From Ensifer sp. WSM1721 (GTDB lineage: Bacteria > Pseudomonadota > Alphaproteobacteria > Rhizobiales > Rhizobiaceae): DNA of 64,000 nt. Below, piece by piece: positions 19,901-28,158 of this stretch. The DNA is taken from NCBI RefSeq assembly GCF_000513895.2, contig NZ_CP165782.1:2681501-2745500 (forward strand), given 5' to 3'. Below the pieces are notes generated by a model, which worked only from the letters and a program-made list of their open reading frames with translations, ran no database searches and was not told where the DNA came from. The position numbers were made by a program, and so were the translations under genes. Numbering within the stretch: the stretch's first letter is position 1; every line of letters starts with the position of its first letter.

Positions 19901-20089
19901 GACGGTATTGGCGATCGTCTCGGCATCCGCGCCCGGATAGGAGGCGCGCACGACGATGGTGGGCGGCGCGATTTCCGGATATTGCGCCACCGGAAGCTGG
20001 AAGTAGGCGATGCCGCCGACGATCAGCAGCACGATCGAAAGTACCGACGCGAAAATCGGCCGATCGACGAAGAAATGCGCGAATCTCAT
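16913..20089 (-). CDS. RND efflux pump inner-membrane transporter (HAE1 family)
   Basis: 1058-residue AcrB/MexF-type drug-proton antiporter with the usual 12 helices and two large periplasmic loops. The start MRFAHFFVDRPIFASVLSIV, the helix-4 proton-relay block GIVVDDAIVVVENVERNLE and the second-half GLAAKNAILIVEFA are family marks. It overlaps the adaptor gene by 4 bp (ATGA) and is downstream of it. No outer-membrane channel or TetR/LysR regulator is next to the pair, so it must share a TolC-type protein encoded elsewhere. Substrates cannot be read from sequence. Confidence 0.95.
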   Translation of the reverse strand: MRFAHFFVDRPIFASVLSIVLLIVGGIAYFQLPVAQYPEIAPPTIVVRASYPGADAETIANTVATPLEQEINGVENMLYMSSYSTADGSMALTITFKLGTNLDQAQVLVQNRVSVAEPRLPEEVRRIGVTTTKSSPDLMMVVHLLSPNDRYDQLYVSNYARTRIRDILVRLDGVGDVTLFGEREYALRVWLDPQKLSAYGMTAGDVVDALREQNVQVSGGSIGGPPMSGDEAFQYTVRTDGRFSDARQFRYVIVKATEDGRLVQLQDVARVELGAREYVTNSYLNGSPAVALGIFSRPGTNALAAAEAIQATMADLSRDFPEGLEHRIIYNPTEFISESINEVYKTIGEAAILVALVVIVFLQSWRTAIIPIVAIPVSLVGTFALLYAFGFSLNMLTLFGLVLAIGIVVDDAIVVVENVERNLERGMTPKEAAHVTMDEVGAAVVAISLVLTAVFVPTAFIPGIAGQFYLQFAVTIAVATVISAINSLTLSPALAAVLLRPHDNHEHESRNPLTRLGRGFANGFNRGFDRMADGYAWAVRHLVTTTMAIVASLVVFVALLGATAYMAQIVPRGFIPQMDQGYAIVVIQLPEGSSLARTDAVVRRASEMVREVPGVRDAVAFAGFSGATFTNASNAGVIFTPFDSFEERLKNNQSATQIVGQIFGAMQSIQEAFIIAVPPPSVRGIGNAGGFKMQIMDRQSADMRRVLGLAFQMMGAANQTEGLTGVFTTFSASSPQFFLAIDRDKARALNVPIPNIFETLSINLGTSYVNDFNAFGRVYQVRAQADQQYRVERDDILALKVRSASGALVPLGTLVEIRDTSGPALVQRYNMYVSVPLQGNPAPGVSTGTALDKMEALAGQILPQGTTFEWTELALQERQTGNTAVFIFALSVIFVFLALAAQYESWVLPLAIILIVPLAVLAALLGVSLRGFDNNVLTQIGLIVLIGLAAKNAILIVEFARQGEEEGKTPVEAAIEASRLRLRPILMTAFAFILGVVPLVIATGPGAEMRQSLGTAVFSGMLGVTFLGLFLTPVFYVALRSLRRKRAPAAEPAAAAGE

Positions 20090-21243
20090 TGGGCGTTCTC
20101 CGCCGCTTGCGCCGCTTCCTGCGGCAGCACGACGAGCTCGGGCTTGACCTTGACACCGGGCCTGACCCGCACGAGGCCGTTGACGATTATCGTCTCGTCG
20201 CCTGTCAACCCGCTGCGGATGACGCGATAACCGTGGAGCCGCGGTCCGAGCCGCACGGGCTTGGTCATTACGCTGCCGTCCTCGCCGACCGCATAGACGA
20301 TGCGCTCGTTCTGGTCGGCAGCGATCGCCTCGTCTGGGACGAGGACCGCCCGATAGGTGTTCGAGCCCTCGACCTCCACCCGCCCGAAGAGGCCGGGCTG
20401 CAAGATGAAATTGGGGTTCGCGAAGCGGGCGCGCACCCGCATCGTGCCCGTCTGGTTGTCCACACGGTTTTCCGCGAAATCTAGCTTGCCTTCGAAGGGC
20501 CGTTCGGTGGCGTCTGCGATCGTGACAAGCACCGAGAGCGATCCCGCGCCCTCCTGCAAGGCACTGCCGCGCTCGCGCGCGGTTCGAGCATAGGAAAGCA
20601 GGCGGCGCTCGTCGACGTCGAAATAGAAGTCGATCGGATCAAGCGAGACGATCGTCGTCAGGACCGTCTGATCCGCCTGGACGAGATTGCCCGGCGAGAT
20701 CAGCCGCCGGTCGACGCGGCCGCTGAGCGGCGCAGTGATGGTCGTATATTCGAGATCGAGCTTGGCCCGCTCGACGGCCGCTTCCGCGCCGCGCACGTTC
20801 GCCTGCGCCGCGAGCAGCGCCCGGCGATCGTCGTCGAGCCTAGATACCGAAAGCGTACCGCTTCCGGCGAGCGACTCCGTTCGCTTGAACGTCGTCTCGG
20901 CGAAATCGAGTGTCGACCGCGCTGCCTCAAGCGAGGCTTCCGCCTGGGAGAGAGCGGTGCGGAACGGCCGCTGGTCGATGACGAAGAGCTTGTCGCCCTT
21001 CTTCACCATCGCACCATCGGTGAAGAAGACCTGATCGAGATAGCCGCCGACGCGTGAGCGTATCGAAACCTCGTCGACCGCCTCGAAGCGGCCGATGAAC
21101 TCGTCGGCATCGATGACGTCGCGCACAACCGGTTTGGCGACGGTCACCGTCGGCAGTTGCGCGTCCTGCGCGCCGGCGGGCATCGACATGAAAAAAGAAA
21201 TGGAAATGGCGGCGATAGCCGGCAGACACCACTTTCGCAACAT
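20086..21243 (-). CDS. RND efflux periplasmic adaptor (HlyD/AcrA type)
   Basis: 385-residue membrane-fusion protein that joins the RND pump to an outer-membrane channel. A signal peptide (MLRKWCLPAIAAISISFF..., cleavage near AGAQ) precedes lipoyl halves (VGGYLDQVFFTDGAMVKKGD and YTTITAPLSGRVDRRLISPG), a coiled hairpin and beta-barrel domains. It has no lipobox Cys at the cleavage site. ATG 21243 has GGAGAG upstream; the longer frame to 21348 is not used. A TATAAG at 21295-21300 is a plausible -10. Confidence 0.93.
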   Translation of the reverse strand: MLRKWCLPAIAAISISFFMSMPAGAQDAQLPTVTVAKPVVRDVIDADEFIGRFEAVDEVSIRSRVGGYLDQVFFTDGAMVKKGDKLFVIDQRPFRTALSQAEASLEAARSTLDFAETTFKRTESLAGSGTLSVSRLDDDRRALLAAQANVRGAEAAVERAKLDLEYTTITAPLSGRVDRRLISPGNLVQADQTVLTTIVSLDPIDFYFDVDERRLLSYARTARERGSALQEGAGSLSVLVTIADATERPFEGKLDFAENRVDNQTGTMRVRARFANPNFILQPGLFGRVEVEGSNTYRAVLVPDEAIAADQNERIVYAVGEDGSVMTKPVRLGPRLHGYRVIRSGLTGDETIIVNGLVRVRPGVKVKPELVVLPQEAAQAAENAQ

Positions 21244-21531
21244 ACACGCTCTCCAGGCACCTGATATCAAGATCGCCCGGCACGTGGATGGGACCTTATA
21301 GTTGCCGCGGCGACATTTTCGTCCAGAGCACTCGGGCCCCGGTGGCACTACGTCATGAGAACTTGCGACAGCGGCCGCACGTCATGCGGCTCTCATTTTG
21401 CGAGCTAACCTGCCACCATTTGGGAGAACTGTCACCCATGAAACTTGAAAAAAGACAATCGTGCAAAAGCGATATGTCGCGCCGCTTTAACGTGGGTCGA
21501 GCAAAGGCACGGCCGCAGGGGTAGGCGGCGA

Positions 21532-22356
21532 TCAGACCCAGAATTGCGGAAGCGTCTCGGCAAGACGGGGGCCGAGCCGCAGCGGTGCGATCTTCTCCGC
21601 AAGCCCGGTCCGATCGGAAATCTCGACGCCCACGCCGCAGATCGTGGCCGGGCCCGAGGCCGCCTCGAAACGGCCCTTGGGCATTTTCGAGATGAAGCGA
21701 TTGAGCGGCTCCTCCTTCTCCATGCCAAGCGAGGAATCGTAGTCGCCGCACATGCCGGCATCGCTGATATAGGCGGTGCCGCCGCTCAATATCTGATGAT
21801 CGGCGGTCGGCACATGCGTGTGCGTGCCGACAACGAAGCTGGCGCGGCCGTCGACGAAATGGCCGAAGCATTGCTTCTCGCTCGTTGCCTCGGCGTGGAA
21901 GTCGAACACGATGGCATCCGCCTGCTCGCCGAGCGGGCAGGCCTCGAGGATCGCCTCGGCGCATTTGAAAGGATCGTCGAGTTCCGGGTGCATGAAGACC
22001 CGGCCCATGACGTTCGCGACCAGCACGCGGGCGCCGTTGCGGGCGAAATAGAGGTTCGATCCCCGGCCCGGTGTTCCGGCCGGATAGTTTGCCGGGCGCA
22101 GGAACTGATCGTGGCGCTCGCAGAAGGTCACGGCCTCCTTCTGGTCCCAGACATGGTTGCCGGTCGTCACCACGTCGGCGCCCGCGCTGATCGTCTCCAG
22201 AAATATGTCCTCGGTGATACCGAAACCGCCGGCGGCGTTCTCGCCGTTGACGATGACGAAATCGAGCTTCAAGTCGCTGACCAGTCCCGGGAGGCGCTCC
22301 CAGACCGCCATGCGGCCCGTCCTGCCAACCATATCTCCCAGAAACATAAGTCGCAT
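21532..22356 (-). CDS. YmdB-family metallophosphoesterase (TIGR00282)
   Basis: 274-residue calcineurin-like phosphoesterase of the YmdB type. Motifs are FLGDMVGRTGR, VNGENAAGG, TTGNHVWDQKE and VGTHTHVPTAD. In Bacillus YmdB is a 2',3'-cyclic-nucleotide phosphodiesterase affecting biofilm and motility; function in rhizobia is unproven. I start at ATG 22356 (MRLMFLGD); frames from 22395 are possible but enter a palindromic repeat. It follows the 5-formyl-THF cyclo-ligase gene on the same strand. Confidence 0.92.
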   Translation of the reverse strand: MRLMFLGDMVGRTGRMAVWERLPGLVSDLKLDFVIVNGENAAGGFGITEDIFLETISAGADVVTTGNHVWDQKEAVTFCERHDQFLRPANYPAGTPGRGSNLYFARNGARVLVANVMGRVFMHPELDDPFKCAEAILEACPLGEQADAIVFDFHAEATSEKQCFGHFVDGRASFVVGTHTHVPTADHQILSGGTAYISDAGMCGDYDSSLGMEKEEPLNRFISKMPKGRFEAASGPATICGVGVEISDRTGLAEKIAPLRLGPRLAETLPQFWV

Positions 22357-22371
22357 GCTGCTCAATCCCGA

Positions 22372-22475
22372 TTGGATCATGATGACTTCGGTCAAATCGA
22401 TCCGAGGTCGGCGTGATCAATTCCAGTTGGGTTAGAGCGCGATGCGGGCGGACCGCACAATTCATTATGCTCTAA
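22372..22475. repeat. Composite palindromic repeat, two hairpins
   Basis: A first imperfect palindrome (22372-22420, TTGGATCA...TGATCAA outer arms) is followed by a second (22432-22475, TTAGAGC...GCTCTAA arms around a GCGGGCGGACCGC core). It fills most of the gap between the cyclo-ligase gene and ymdB. Such paired palindromes recur in rhizobial intergenic DNA as I recall it; no coding content. Confidence 0.6.
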
Positions 22476-22485
22476 CTCATCCTGC

Positions 22486-23058
22486 TCAAAAATGCCGAAA
22501 ACCGCTCTCCGTCAATACCGCGTCCAGCGCCACGTCATGCGGTTCGGCCGGCACTGATGCCACTTCCTGGCAGTCGAATGCAATCCCGATCAGACGCGGC
22601 ATGTGGCCTTTGCTGCGCAGCCGGTCGATCGCCCGGTCGTAATAGCCGGCGCCGTAGCCGATGCGGTGCCCGGCCGCATCGAAGGCCGAGAGCGGCACGA
22701 GCATGATGTCGGGGTCGACCTCCGGCGCCTCGGGACCTGGACCGGTCGTTCCGAAGCCCGTTTCGACCACGGCAATGCCGTCGACCAATTCGCGGAACAC
22801 GATCGTTCTCTTGTCCATGATCACCGGCAGGCAGAGCCGGGCTCCACGATCCCTGAGACGCACCATCAGGGGCCGGATATCCGCCTCGGATCGGATCGGC
22901 CAGAAGCCCGAAACGAGGTGGCCGGGATCGAGCGCGATGATGTCGGCCGCATGATCGGCCATGGCGAGGCTTGCCTCGATCCGTGCTTCCGCCGGTATCG
23001 CGTCGCGAAGCGCCAGACGTTCCTTCCTCAACGCTGCCTTCAAATCCTTCGGTGACAT
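22486..23058 (-). CDS. 5-formyltetrahydrofolate cyclo-ligase
   Basis: 190-residue enzyme of the YgfA/MTHFS family that converts 5-formyl-THF to 5,10-methenyl-THF with ATP. The amino-terminal KAALRKERLALRDAIP and the signature GIGYGAGYYDRAIDRL-like block (here HRIGYGAGYYDRAID) are clear. In many proteobacteria this gene follows zapA and 6S RNA. Here those two lie upstream on the same strand but a LysR and a DUF1127 gene intervene. Start at ATG 23058; an in-frame start at 23094 is possible. Confidence 0.94.
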   Translation of the reverse strand: MSPKDLKAALRKERLALRDAIPAEARIEASLAMADHAADIIALDPGHLVSGFWPIRSEADIRPLMVRLRDRGARLCLPVIMDKRTIVFRELVDGIAVVETGFGTTGPGPEAPEVDPDIMLVPLSAFDAAGHRIGYGAGYYDRAIDRLRSKGHMPRLIGIAFDCQEVASVPAEPHDVALDAVLTESGFRHF

Positions 23059-23380
23059 CCAAACGCCCTTCCCGGCAGACCGGCGCTGCCGCAACGACGC
23101 CGCCTTTCCGCCATGCCATACGCAAGAAACCCGTTAGCTGGAACCATGTCGCCGCCGCTTTTGCAACCTTTCGCGACAAGTCTTTTGCATCGCCGCCAAA
23201 TCGGCACTGCGTCAGCGCTGCGTTCATTAGCCGTCGCAGCTCCACGTCGCAGGCGGCCGCGTACATGCAAATACGTTCATGGTTTCAAAGAATTAGACGA
23301 ATATTGGCGGAGGTGATGCGCAAGCTTGGGGCAAAGGAGCTCACCGAAACGGTCTTCCGCGCTGCCGGCTTGAGCTGATT
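23059..23380. other. Intergenic region between cyclo-ligase and DUF1127 genes (322 bp)
   Basis: No firm gene. A 37-codon plus-strand frame (23265-23378, MQIRSWFQRIRRILAEVMRK...) is basic and amphipathic and ends 2 bp before the DUF1127 stop; it has weak support only. The part near 23059-23110 should hold the cyclo-ligase promoter. Confidence 0.4.
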
Positions 23381-23614
23381 TCATAGCATCCAATAAAAAT
23401 GCCGGACCGCTTCGCTCCGGCGCCGGCATTCTTCGCGCGCAAGGCAATGCGGATGCGTGAGGCCGGCATCCGCGAGCAAGCGCGGATCGCCGCGGCGACG
23501 GACGATTTTCCATTGCGCGTAGGTGGCAAGCCACAGCCGCCAATGCGCAAGCGTGGTCGCAGGCAGTGAGGATCGTTCGGCTATCGGAGGTGCGGGGGCG
23601 ACCAGAACAGGCAT
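23381..23614 (-). CDS. Small DUF1127-family protein
   Basis: 77-residue Arg/Trp-rich protein. The central LAHWRLWLATYAQWKIVRR followed by RRGDPRLLADAGLTHPHC matches the DUF1127 pattern (a basic amphipathic helix, then D-x-LLxDxGLT). DUF1127 proteins are small, abundant in alphaproteobacteria, and have been linked to RNA turnover and carbon or phosphate responses in Agrobacterium. The start has GAGG about 9 bases upstream. It is divergent from a LysR gene 108 bp away. Confidence 0.78.
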   Translation of the reverse strand: MPVLVAPAPPIAERSSLPATTLAHWRLWLATYAQWKIVRRRGDPRLLADAGLTHPHCLAREECRRRSEAVRHFYWML

Positions 23615-23722
23615 GGCGGAAACCTCGACAAGGACGCGACACCGTCGATCTTCCGCCTTCCGTTGACATGCGACAAACGAATTGCAAACATGGCTATTAT
23701 CAGATTTCCTTATGGCTGACCG

Positions 23723-24586
23723 ATGTCACTCCCACTCGACAGCGACCTGCTCAGAACCTTTCTGGCAGTTGCCGACACCGGCAATCTCACGCGGGCTGCC
23801 GACACGGTACGGCGCACGCAATCGGCCGTCAGCATGCAGGTCAGGAAACTCGAGGATCTCATCGGCTTGCCGCTTTTCGAGCGCCATTCGCGCGGCGTGG
23901 TTCTGACGGCACAAGGCCGGCGCCTCGTCGATAACGCCCGGCGCATCGTCGCCCTACTCGATGACACGGCCGCGGCCATGCGCCTGCCTGCATTGGCCGG
24001 CACGGTTCGGATCGGAATACCGGAGGAATACGTAAACTCCACTCTGCCAAAAGCGCTCGGCTCATTCGCAGCAATTCACCCGAACGTCGAGGTGACGGTG
24101 CAGCAGGGACATTCGATGTCCAATCTGGCGTCGCTCGAAGCCGGCGAAATTGACATCGCGGTCGTGTTCGAGCCGGGCGGCCGAACGAGGAACGAGGTCC
24201 TGATGGTGGACCCCACCGTCTGGGCCACTTCCGACCAGCACGGCACGCACGAGCGGCGACCGGTACCGGTCGCCACCTACACCTACTACGAAGGGGGTTG
24301 GTGCGATGACCTCGCCATGCGGAGCCTGAAGAAACGTCGCATGGAAAGCCGTGTCGCCTATGTCAGCCGCACGAGCAGCGGCCTGATCGCCGCCGTCGTT
24401 TCGGGCCTAGCCATCGCTCCGCTATCGCGCAGCGCCATACCGCCCGGCTGCCGCGAACTCACCGAAGAGGACGGCTTCGGCATCATCGACATGTCGAACG
24501 TCGTGCTGCGCACGAGGCGGGAGGAGCGATCGGCGACAGTCGACGCGATGGCCGACGCCATCCGCCGCGCCTTTGGAGCAGGGTGA
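23723..24586 (+). CDS. LysR-family transcriptional regulator
   Basis: 287-residue LysR regulator. The winged helix-turn-helix lies at about 3-62 (LRTFLAVADTGNLTRAADTV, then QSAVSMQVRKLEDLIGLPLF). A periplasmic-binding-protein-like effector domain follows (from about 90). It is divergent from the DUF1127 gene, the classical arrangement for a LysR regulator and its target, so control of that gene is the first guess. The effector is unknown. Confidence 0.95.
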   Translation: MSLPLDSDLLRTFLAVADTGNLTRAADTVRRTQSAVSMQVRKLEDLIGLPLFERHSRGVVLTAQGRRLVDNARRIVALLDDTAAAMRLPALAGTVRIGIPEEYVNSTLPKALGSFAAIHPNVEVTVQQGHSMSNLASLEAGEIDIAVVFEPGGRTRNEVLMVDPTVWATSDQHGTHERRPVPVATYTYYEGGWCDDLAMRSLKKRRMESRVAYVSRTSSGLIAAVVSGLAIAPLSRSAIPPGCRELTEEDGFGIIDMSNVVLRTRREERSATVDAMADAIRRAFGAG

Positions 24587-24617
24587 GAGAGCGAGCGCGA
24601 ACACCGTAGCAAGATCG

Positions 24618-24773
24618 CCCCTCCCCAACCCCTCCCCACAGGTGGGAGGGGCTATCCTGGCCGCAACCGTCACCGCCCTCCGCTACGTTCGCGCTTGATG
24701 CGGCTGTCGAAAATGCCAGGTGGTCGCAACGGGCGCTTGCCCCTCCCACCTGTGGGGAGGGGTTGGGGAGGGG
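24618..24773. repeat. Perfect 34-bp inverted repeat, REP-doublet or MITE-like
   Basis: Arm 24618-24651 is the exact reverse complement of arm 24740-24773, separated by 88 bp. Each arm itself holds a shorter palindrome (CCCCTCCC...GGGAGGGG). The unit lies in the gap after the LysR gene and before the 6S RNA candidate read from the other side, where it could stop transcription both ways. No transposase or RAYT-type gene is nearby. Confidence 0.85.
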
Positions 24774-24844
24774 TCTTTTCCCACAAAAAGAAAGGAGTGC
24801 GATCCACACGACCGATGGATTGTTTACGATCCCGGGCGCCTACT

Positions 24845-24955
24845 AGGTAGGTGGGCGCCGTATGTCCGAACCCACGAGTTCGGCCAGGGACAGCTCCCTT
24901 GAGATCGTGTATGGCCCCGGGGATTGTGGTTCCTGTCGGGAAGCGCAGACCGCGT
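24845..24955 (-). ncRNA. ssrS: 6S RNA candidate
   Basis: Probable 6S RNA, the promoter-mimicking RNA that binds sigma-70 RNA polymerase. Position supports it: it lies directly downstream of zapA and upstream (with two genes inserted) of the 5-formyl-THF cyclo-ligase gene, the classical 6S site. A rhizobial -10 (CTATAT, 24961-24966) precedes the proposed 5' end. The ends pair as GGUcuGCGC / GCGCccACC, an inner stem GACAG/CUGUC lies higher, and a CCGAAC-UCGUG-GGUUCGG hairpin sits on the 3' side of the bubble, as in known 6S. A CCUAC-cua-GUAGG hairpin follows the 3' end. True ends may extend further. Confidence 0.7.
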
Positions 24956-25048
24956 CGCAGATATAGGACGTCCCGAAGCTTTTCGCCAGAGCGCGACCGG
25001 GCGCAACCGCTCGAATTTTCGATTTCGCTGCCGGGCCTGGCCGAAGCT

Positions 25049-25426
25049 TCAGTTCGAGGGCGCGGCTGGACGGCCGTTCAGCTTGGCGGTAATGCCGTGG
25101 ATCTGCGCCGTTACCTCGGCAAGCGCCGAGGCGAGCGCCTCTTCGCTTCGCGCCTGATCGGAAAGCGCGGTGTCGCGGCCTCTCTTCAAATTATCGACCT
25201 CGGTTTCGAGGCTCTTCAGCCGCCGATCGATCTCGCTTAACTCGTCCATGACCATGATGCCCGCCATCACCGTCAGCCTGAGGTCGCCGATTTCACCGAA
25301 CTGAGCCTTGAGATGGCCGACATATTGATCGAACCGCGCGGCGAGGTCGCTGAGGTGGTCTTCCTGCCCTTCTTCGCAGGCCATCCGGTAGGCCTTGCCG
25401 TCGATCGTCACCGTCACCTGCGCCAT
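25049..25426 (-). CDS. zapA: ZapA, cell-division FtsZ-bundling protein
   Basis: 125-residue ZapA, a cytoplasmic coiled-coil protein that bundles FtsZ. MAQVTVTIDGKAYRMACEEG is a typical amino-terminal globular part, and a coiled coil follows (about 60-105, MDELSEIDRRLKSLETEVDN). It lies 13 bp after the DUF4164 gene, so they form one transcript. The 6S RNA candidate begins about 90 bp past its stop. Confidence 0.93.
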   Translation of the reverse strand: MAQVTVTIDGKAYRMACEEGQEDHLSDLAARFDQYVGHLKAQFGEIGDLRLTVMAGIMVMDELSEIDRRLKSLETEVDNLKRGRDTALSDQARSEEALASALAEVTAQIHGITAKLNGRPAAPSN

Positions 25427-25439
25427 GCTTTTAGAACCC

Positions 25440-25709
25440 TCAGCGATCCAGAACCGCCCGAATGGTCTCCATCGCCGTCACCAGACGGCGGGACACCTCG
25501 CGATTGACCTCTTCCAGCCGGTTGGCGCGGAACTGGGACTGGTCGAGTTCCTGTGCCAGCCGCGACCGGTCCTCATTGACCCGCCGCACCTCGCCTTCGA
25601 ACTCACTCACGTCCTTTTCCTTGTCGAAGCGGCCGTCGATCGCGATTTCAAGTGACTGAACCGCGCTGCGCAACTCCTCGATCGCCGCTTTGACCGTCTT
25701 TGCCGGCAT
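25440..25709 (-). CDS. Small coiled-coil protein, DUF4164 type
   Basis: 89-residue, highly charged and almost wholly helical protein (SEFEGEVRRVNEDRSRLAQE). It resembles the DUF4164 proteins found beside zapA in Rhizobiales. The start ATG 25709 (MPAKTVKAAIEEL) is preferred over a longer open frame to 25802. Being upstream of and co-transcribed with zapA, it may work in the divisome, but that is inference only. Confidence 0.8.
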   Translation of the reverse strand: MPAKTVKAAIEELRSAVQSLEIAIDGRFDKEKDVSEFEGEVRRVNEDRSRLAQELDQSQFRANRLEEVNREVSRRLVTAMETIRAVLDR

Positions 25710-26107
25710 GTCTTCCGATACCTCTCTAGGGAAGCAGCTTCGCTCTGCCCTAAAACAAAGTGCCGGAGCCCTTGCGCCTTGCCTGAACGCGCCTCGCTCC
25801 AAAGGCCGAATCGCCGGAAATTCGCCGCTTCGGCCCTTTTCTTTTTAAACCTATTACGCAAGGCTCAACAATGCCAAGCGCGACAATGGCGAGCGGAAGC
25901 TGTGGATCGTCGATTCCGTCCGCGGACGATCTCCCGCGCGATGCGATCTCGCCGTTTTTTAGGCCTCCGGGAGAGGCGCCGCATTTGGTCGCGGAGGGCC
26001 CGTATTTATTGACTCAGCCCGTGCACCTGCTATGTGTCTGCCGCTTCTCATACGGTCTTTGGAGGATAGAGACCGTCCCCTGACCACCGAACGCAAACGG
26101 AACAGTC
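25710..26107. other. Divergent promoter region, zapA operon and tkt (398 bp)
   Basis: Noncoding as far as I can see. It holds a sigma-70-like promoter for tkt (26009-26036) and, near 25804-25835, a GGCCGAA/TTCGGCC hairpin followed on the plus strand by CTTTTCTTTTT. On the minus strand that hairpin would lie in the leader of the DUF4164-zapA transcript. Confidence 0.55.
26009..26036 (+). promoter_or_regulatory. Sigma-70-type promoter of tkt
   Basis: TTGACT, 16-base spacer, TATGTG. It is close to the rhizobial housekeeping consensus (CTTGAC-N17-CTATAT) and lies 72 bp before the tkt start. Confidence 0.65.
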
Positions 26108-28090
26108 ATGATCTCTCGCGAAAAACACGACCGGATGGCAAATGCAATCCGTTTCCTCTCCATGGACGCCGTCGAGAAAGCAAATTCCGGACACCCTGGC
26201 CTCCCGATGGGTGCCGCCGACATCGCCACCGTTCTCTTCACGCGCTACCTGAGCTTCGACCCCAAGAACCCCACCTGGCCGAACCGCGACCGTTTCGTTC
26301 TGTCGGCCGGCCACGGCTCGATGCTGCTTTATTCACTGCTCTATCTCACCGGCTACGACGACATCACCGTCGACGAGATCAAGAACTTCCGCCAGCTCGG
26401 CTCGCGCACCGCCGGCCATCCGGAATATGGCCACGCCGCCGGCATCGAGACGACCACCGGCCCGCTCGGCCAGGGCATCGCCAACGCCGTCGGCATGGCG
26501 ATCGCCGAGCGCAAGCTCCGCGAGGAGTTCGGAGCCGAGCTGATGGAACACTACACCTACGTGATCGCCGGCGACGGCTGCCTGATGGAGGGCATCAGCC
26601 AGGAGGCGATCGCGCTTGCCGGCCATTTGAAACTCAACAAGCTCATCGTCTTCTGGGACGACAACAACATCTCGATCGACGGCCCGATCTCGATTGCCGA
26701 CTCGACCGACCAGCACGCCCGCTTCCGCGCCTGCAAGTGGCACACGATCGCCGTGGACGGCCATGATCCCGACGCGATCGCCGCCGCGATCGAGGAGGCC
26801 CAGAAATCCGACAAGCCGACCATGATCGCCTGCAAGACCGTGATCGGCTTCGGCGCGCCGAACAAGGCGGGCACGCACAAGGTTCACGGCTCGCCGCTCG
26901 GCGCCGAGGAAATCGCCGCCACCCGCAACGCGCTCGGCTGGGAAGCAGAAGCCTTCGCCGTCCCCTCCGACGTGCTCGACGCATGGCGCCTCGCCGGCCT
27001 TCGCTCCGTCAAGGCGCGCAAGGAATGGGAGGAGCGGCTCGAAGCCACCGAGGCGGAGAAGAAGGCCCAGTTCATCCGCCGCTTCGCAGGCGATCTCGAA
27101 GGCAGCCTCGGCTCGGCGATCAGCGCCTATAAGCAGAAGCTCGCCGAGACCAAGCCTTCGCCGGCGACCCGCAAGGCCTCCGAGGACGCGCTCGAAGTCA
27201 TCAACGGCGTGCTCGCCGAAACGATCGGCGGCTCTGCCGACCTGACCGGCTCAAACAACACCAAGACCAGCCAGACCCATTCGATCACCCCGGACGATTT
27301 CTCCGGCCGCTATATTCACTACGGCGTGCGTGAACACGGCATGGCGGCCGCTATGAACGGGATGGCGCTGCATGGCGGCCTCATTCCCTATTCCGGCGGC
27401 TTCTTGATCTTCTCGGACTATTGCCGTCCATCGATCCGGCTTGCCGCGCTGATGGGCATCCGCGTCATCCACGTTTTGACCCACGATTCCATCGGCCTCG
27501 GCGAAGACGGCCCGACCCACCAGCCGGTCGAACACATGGCTGCGCTGCGTGCCATCCCGAACCTCCTGATGTTCCGCCCGGCGGACGCGACGGAGACCGC
27601 GGAATGCTGGCAGCTTGCCCTCGAGAACCGCAAGCGCCCCTCCGGCATCGCGCTCACCCGCCAGAACCTGATGGCGGTGCGCACAGAATATGAGGAACAG
27701 AACCTCTGCGCCCGCGGCGCCTACGACCTGATCTCGGCAAGCGACGCACAGGTGACGATCTTCGCGACCGGCTCTGAGGTCGAAATCGCCGTCAAGGCCT
27801 GCCAGACGCTGACCGCCAAGGGAATCTCGACGCGCGTTGTCTCGGTGCCCTGCTTCGAGCTCTTCGCCGAGCAGAGCGAGGATTACCAGCAGGCGATCAT
27901 CGGCGACTCGCCGGTCAAGATCGCCGTGGAAGCCGGCGTCCGCCAGGGCTGGGATCATTTCATCGGCAGCGATGGCACCTTCATCGGCATGTCGAGCTTC
28001 GGCGCTTCCGGTCCCTATAAGGATCTTTACAAGCATTTCGGCATTACGCCGGAAGCGGTCGTGGCCGCCGCGGAAGCCAAACTGTCCTGA
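26108..28090 (+). CDS. tkt: Transketolase
   Basis: 660-residue thiamine-diphosphate enzyme moving two-carbon units between sugar phosphates in the non-oxidative pentose phosphate pathway. The amino-terminal catalytic His is in [16 protein letters not shown], the TPP motif is GDGCLMEG through [11 protein letters not shown], and the pyrimidine domain has [11 protein letters not shown]. It is full length. It opens a carbon-metabolism block with gap, pgk and aldolase on the same strand; the terminator at 28098 separates it from gap. Confidence 0.97.
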   Translation: MISREKHDRMANAIRFLSMDAVEKANSGHPGLPMGAADIATVLFTRYLSFDPKNPTWPNRDRFVLSAGHGSMLLYSLLYLTGYDDITVDEIKNFRQLGSRTAGHPEYGHAAGIETTTGPLGQGIANAVGMAIAERKLREEFGAELMEHYTYVIAGDGCLMEGISQEAIALAGHLKLNKLIVFWDDNNISIDGPISIADSTDQHARFRACKWHTIAVDGHDPDAIAAAIEEAQKSDKPTMIACKTVIGFGAPNKAGTHKVHGSPLGAEEIAATRNALGWEAEAFAVPSDVLDAWRLAGLRSVKARKEWEERLEATEAEKKAQFIRRFAGDLEGSLGSAISAYKQKLAETKPSPATRKASEDALEVINGVLAETIGGSADLTGSNNTKTSQTHSITPDDFSGRYIHYGVREHGMAAAMNGMALHGGLIPYSGGFLIFSDYCRPSIRLAALMGIRVIHVLTHDSIGLGEDGPTHQPVEHMAALRAIPNLLMFRPADATETAECWQLALENRKRPSGIALTRQNLMAVRTEYEEQNLCARGAYDLISASDAQVTIFATGSEVEIAVKACQTLTAKGISTRVVSVPCFELFAEQSEDYQQAIIGDSPVKIAVEAGVRQGWDHFIGSDGTFIGMSSFGASGPYKDLYKHFGITPEAVVAAAEAKLS

Positions 28091-28097
28091 TCAAGCC

Positions 28098-28125
28098 GGA
28101 GGGCGTCCTCGGAACGCCCTCCTTT
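28098..28125 (+). terminator. Terminator after tkt
   Basis: Perfect 9-bp stem GGAGGGCGT / ACGCCCTCC with a 7-base loop, followed by TTT. It starts 7 bp after the tkt stop. Confidence 0.65.
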
Positions 28126-28158
28126 CCGACCACCCGTTCTGACAGGGAGAGACCCGAA

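Noticed and set aside
21438..21524. 28-codon plus-strand ORF (MKLEKRQSCKSDMSRR...)
   Set aside because: It has GGGAG upstream but is tiny, basic and without a family, and lies in the gap between two minus-strand genes; not supportable.
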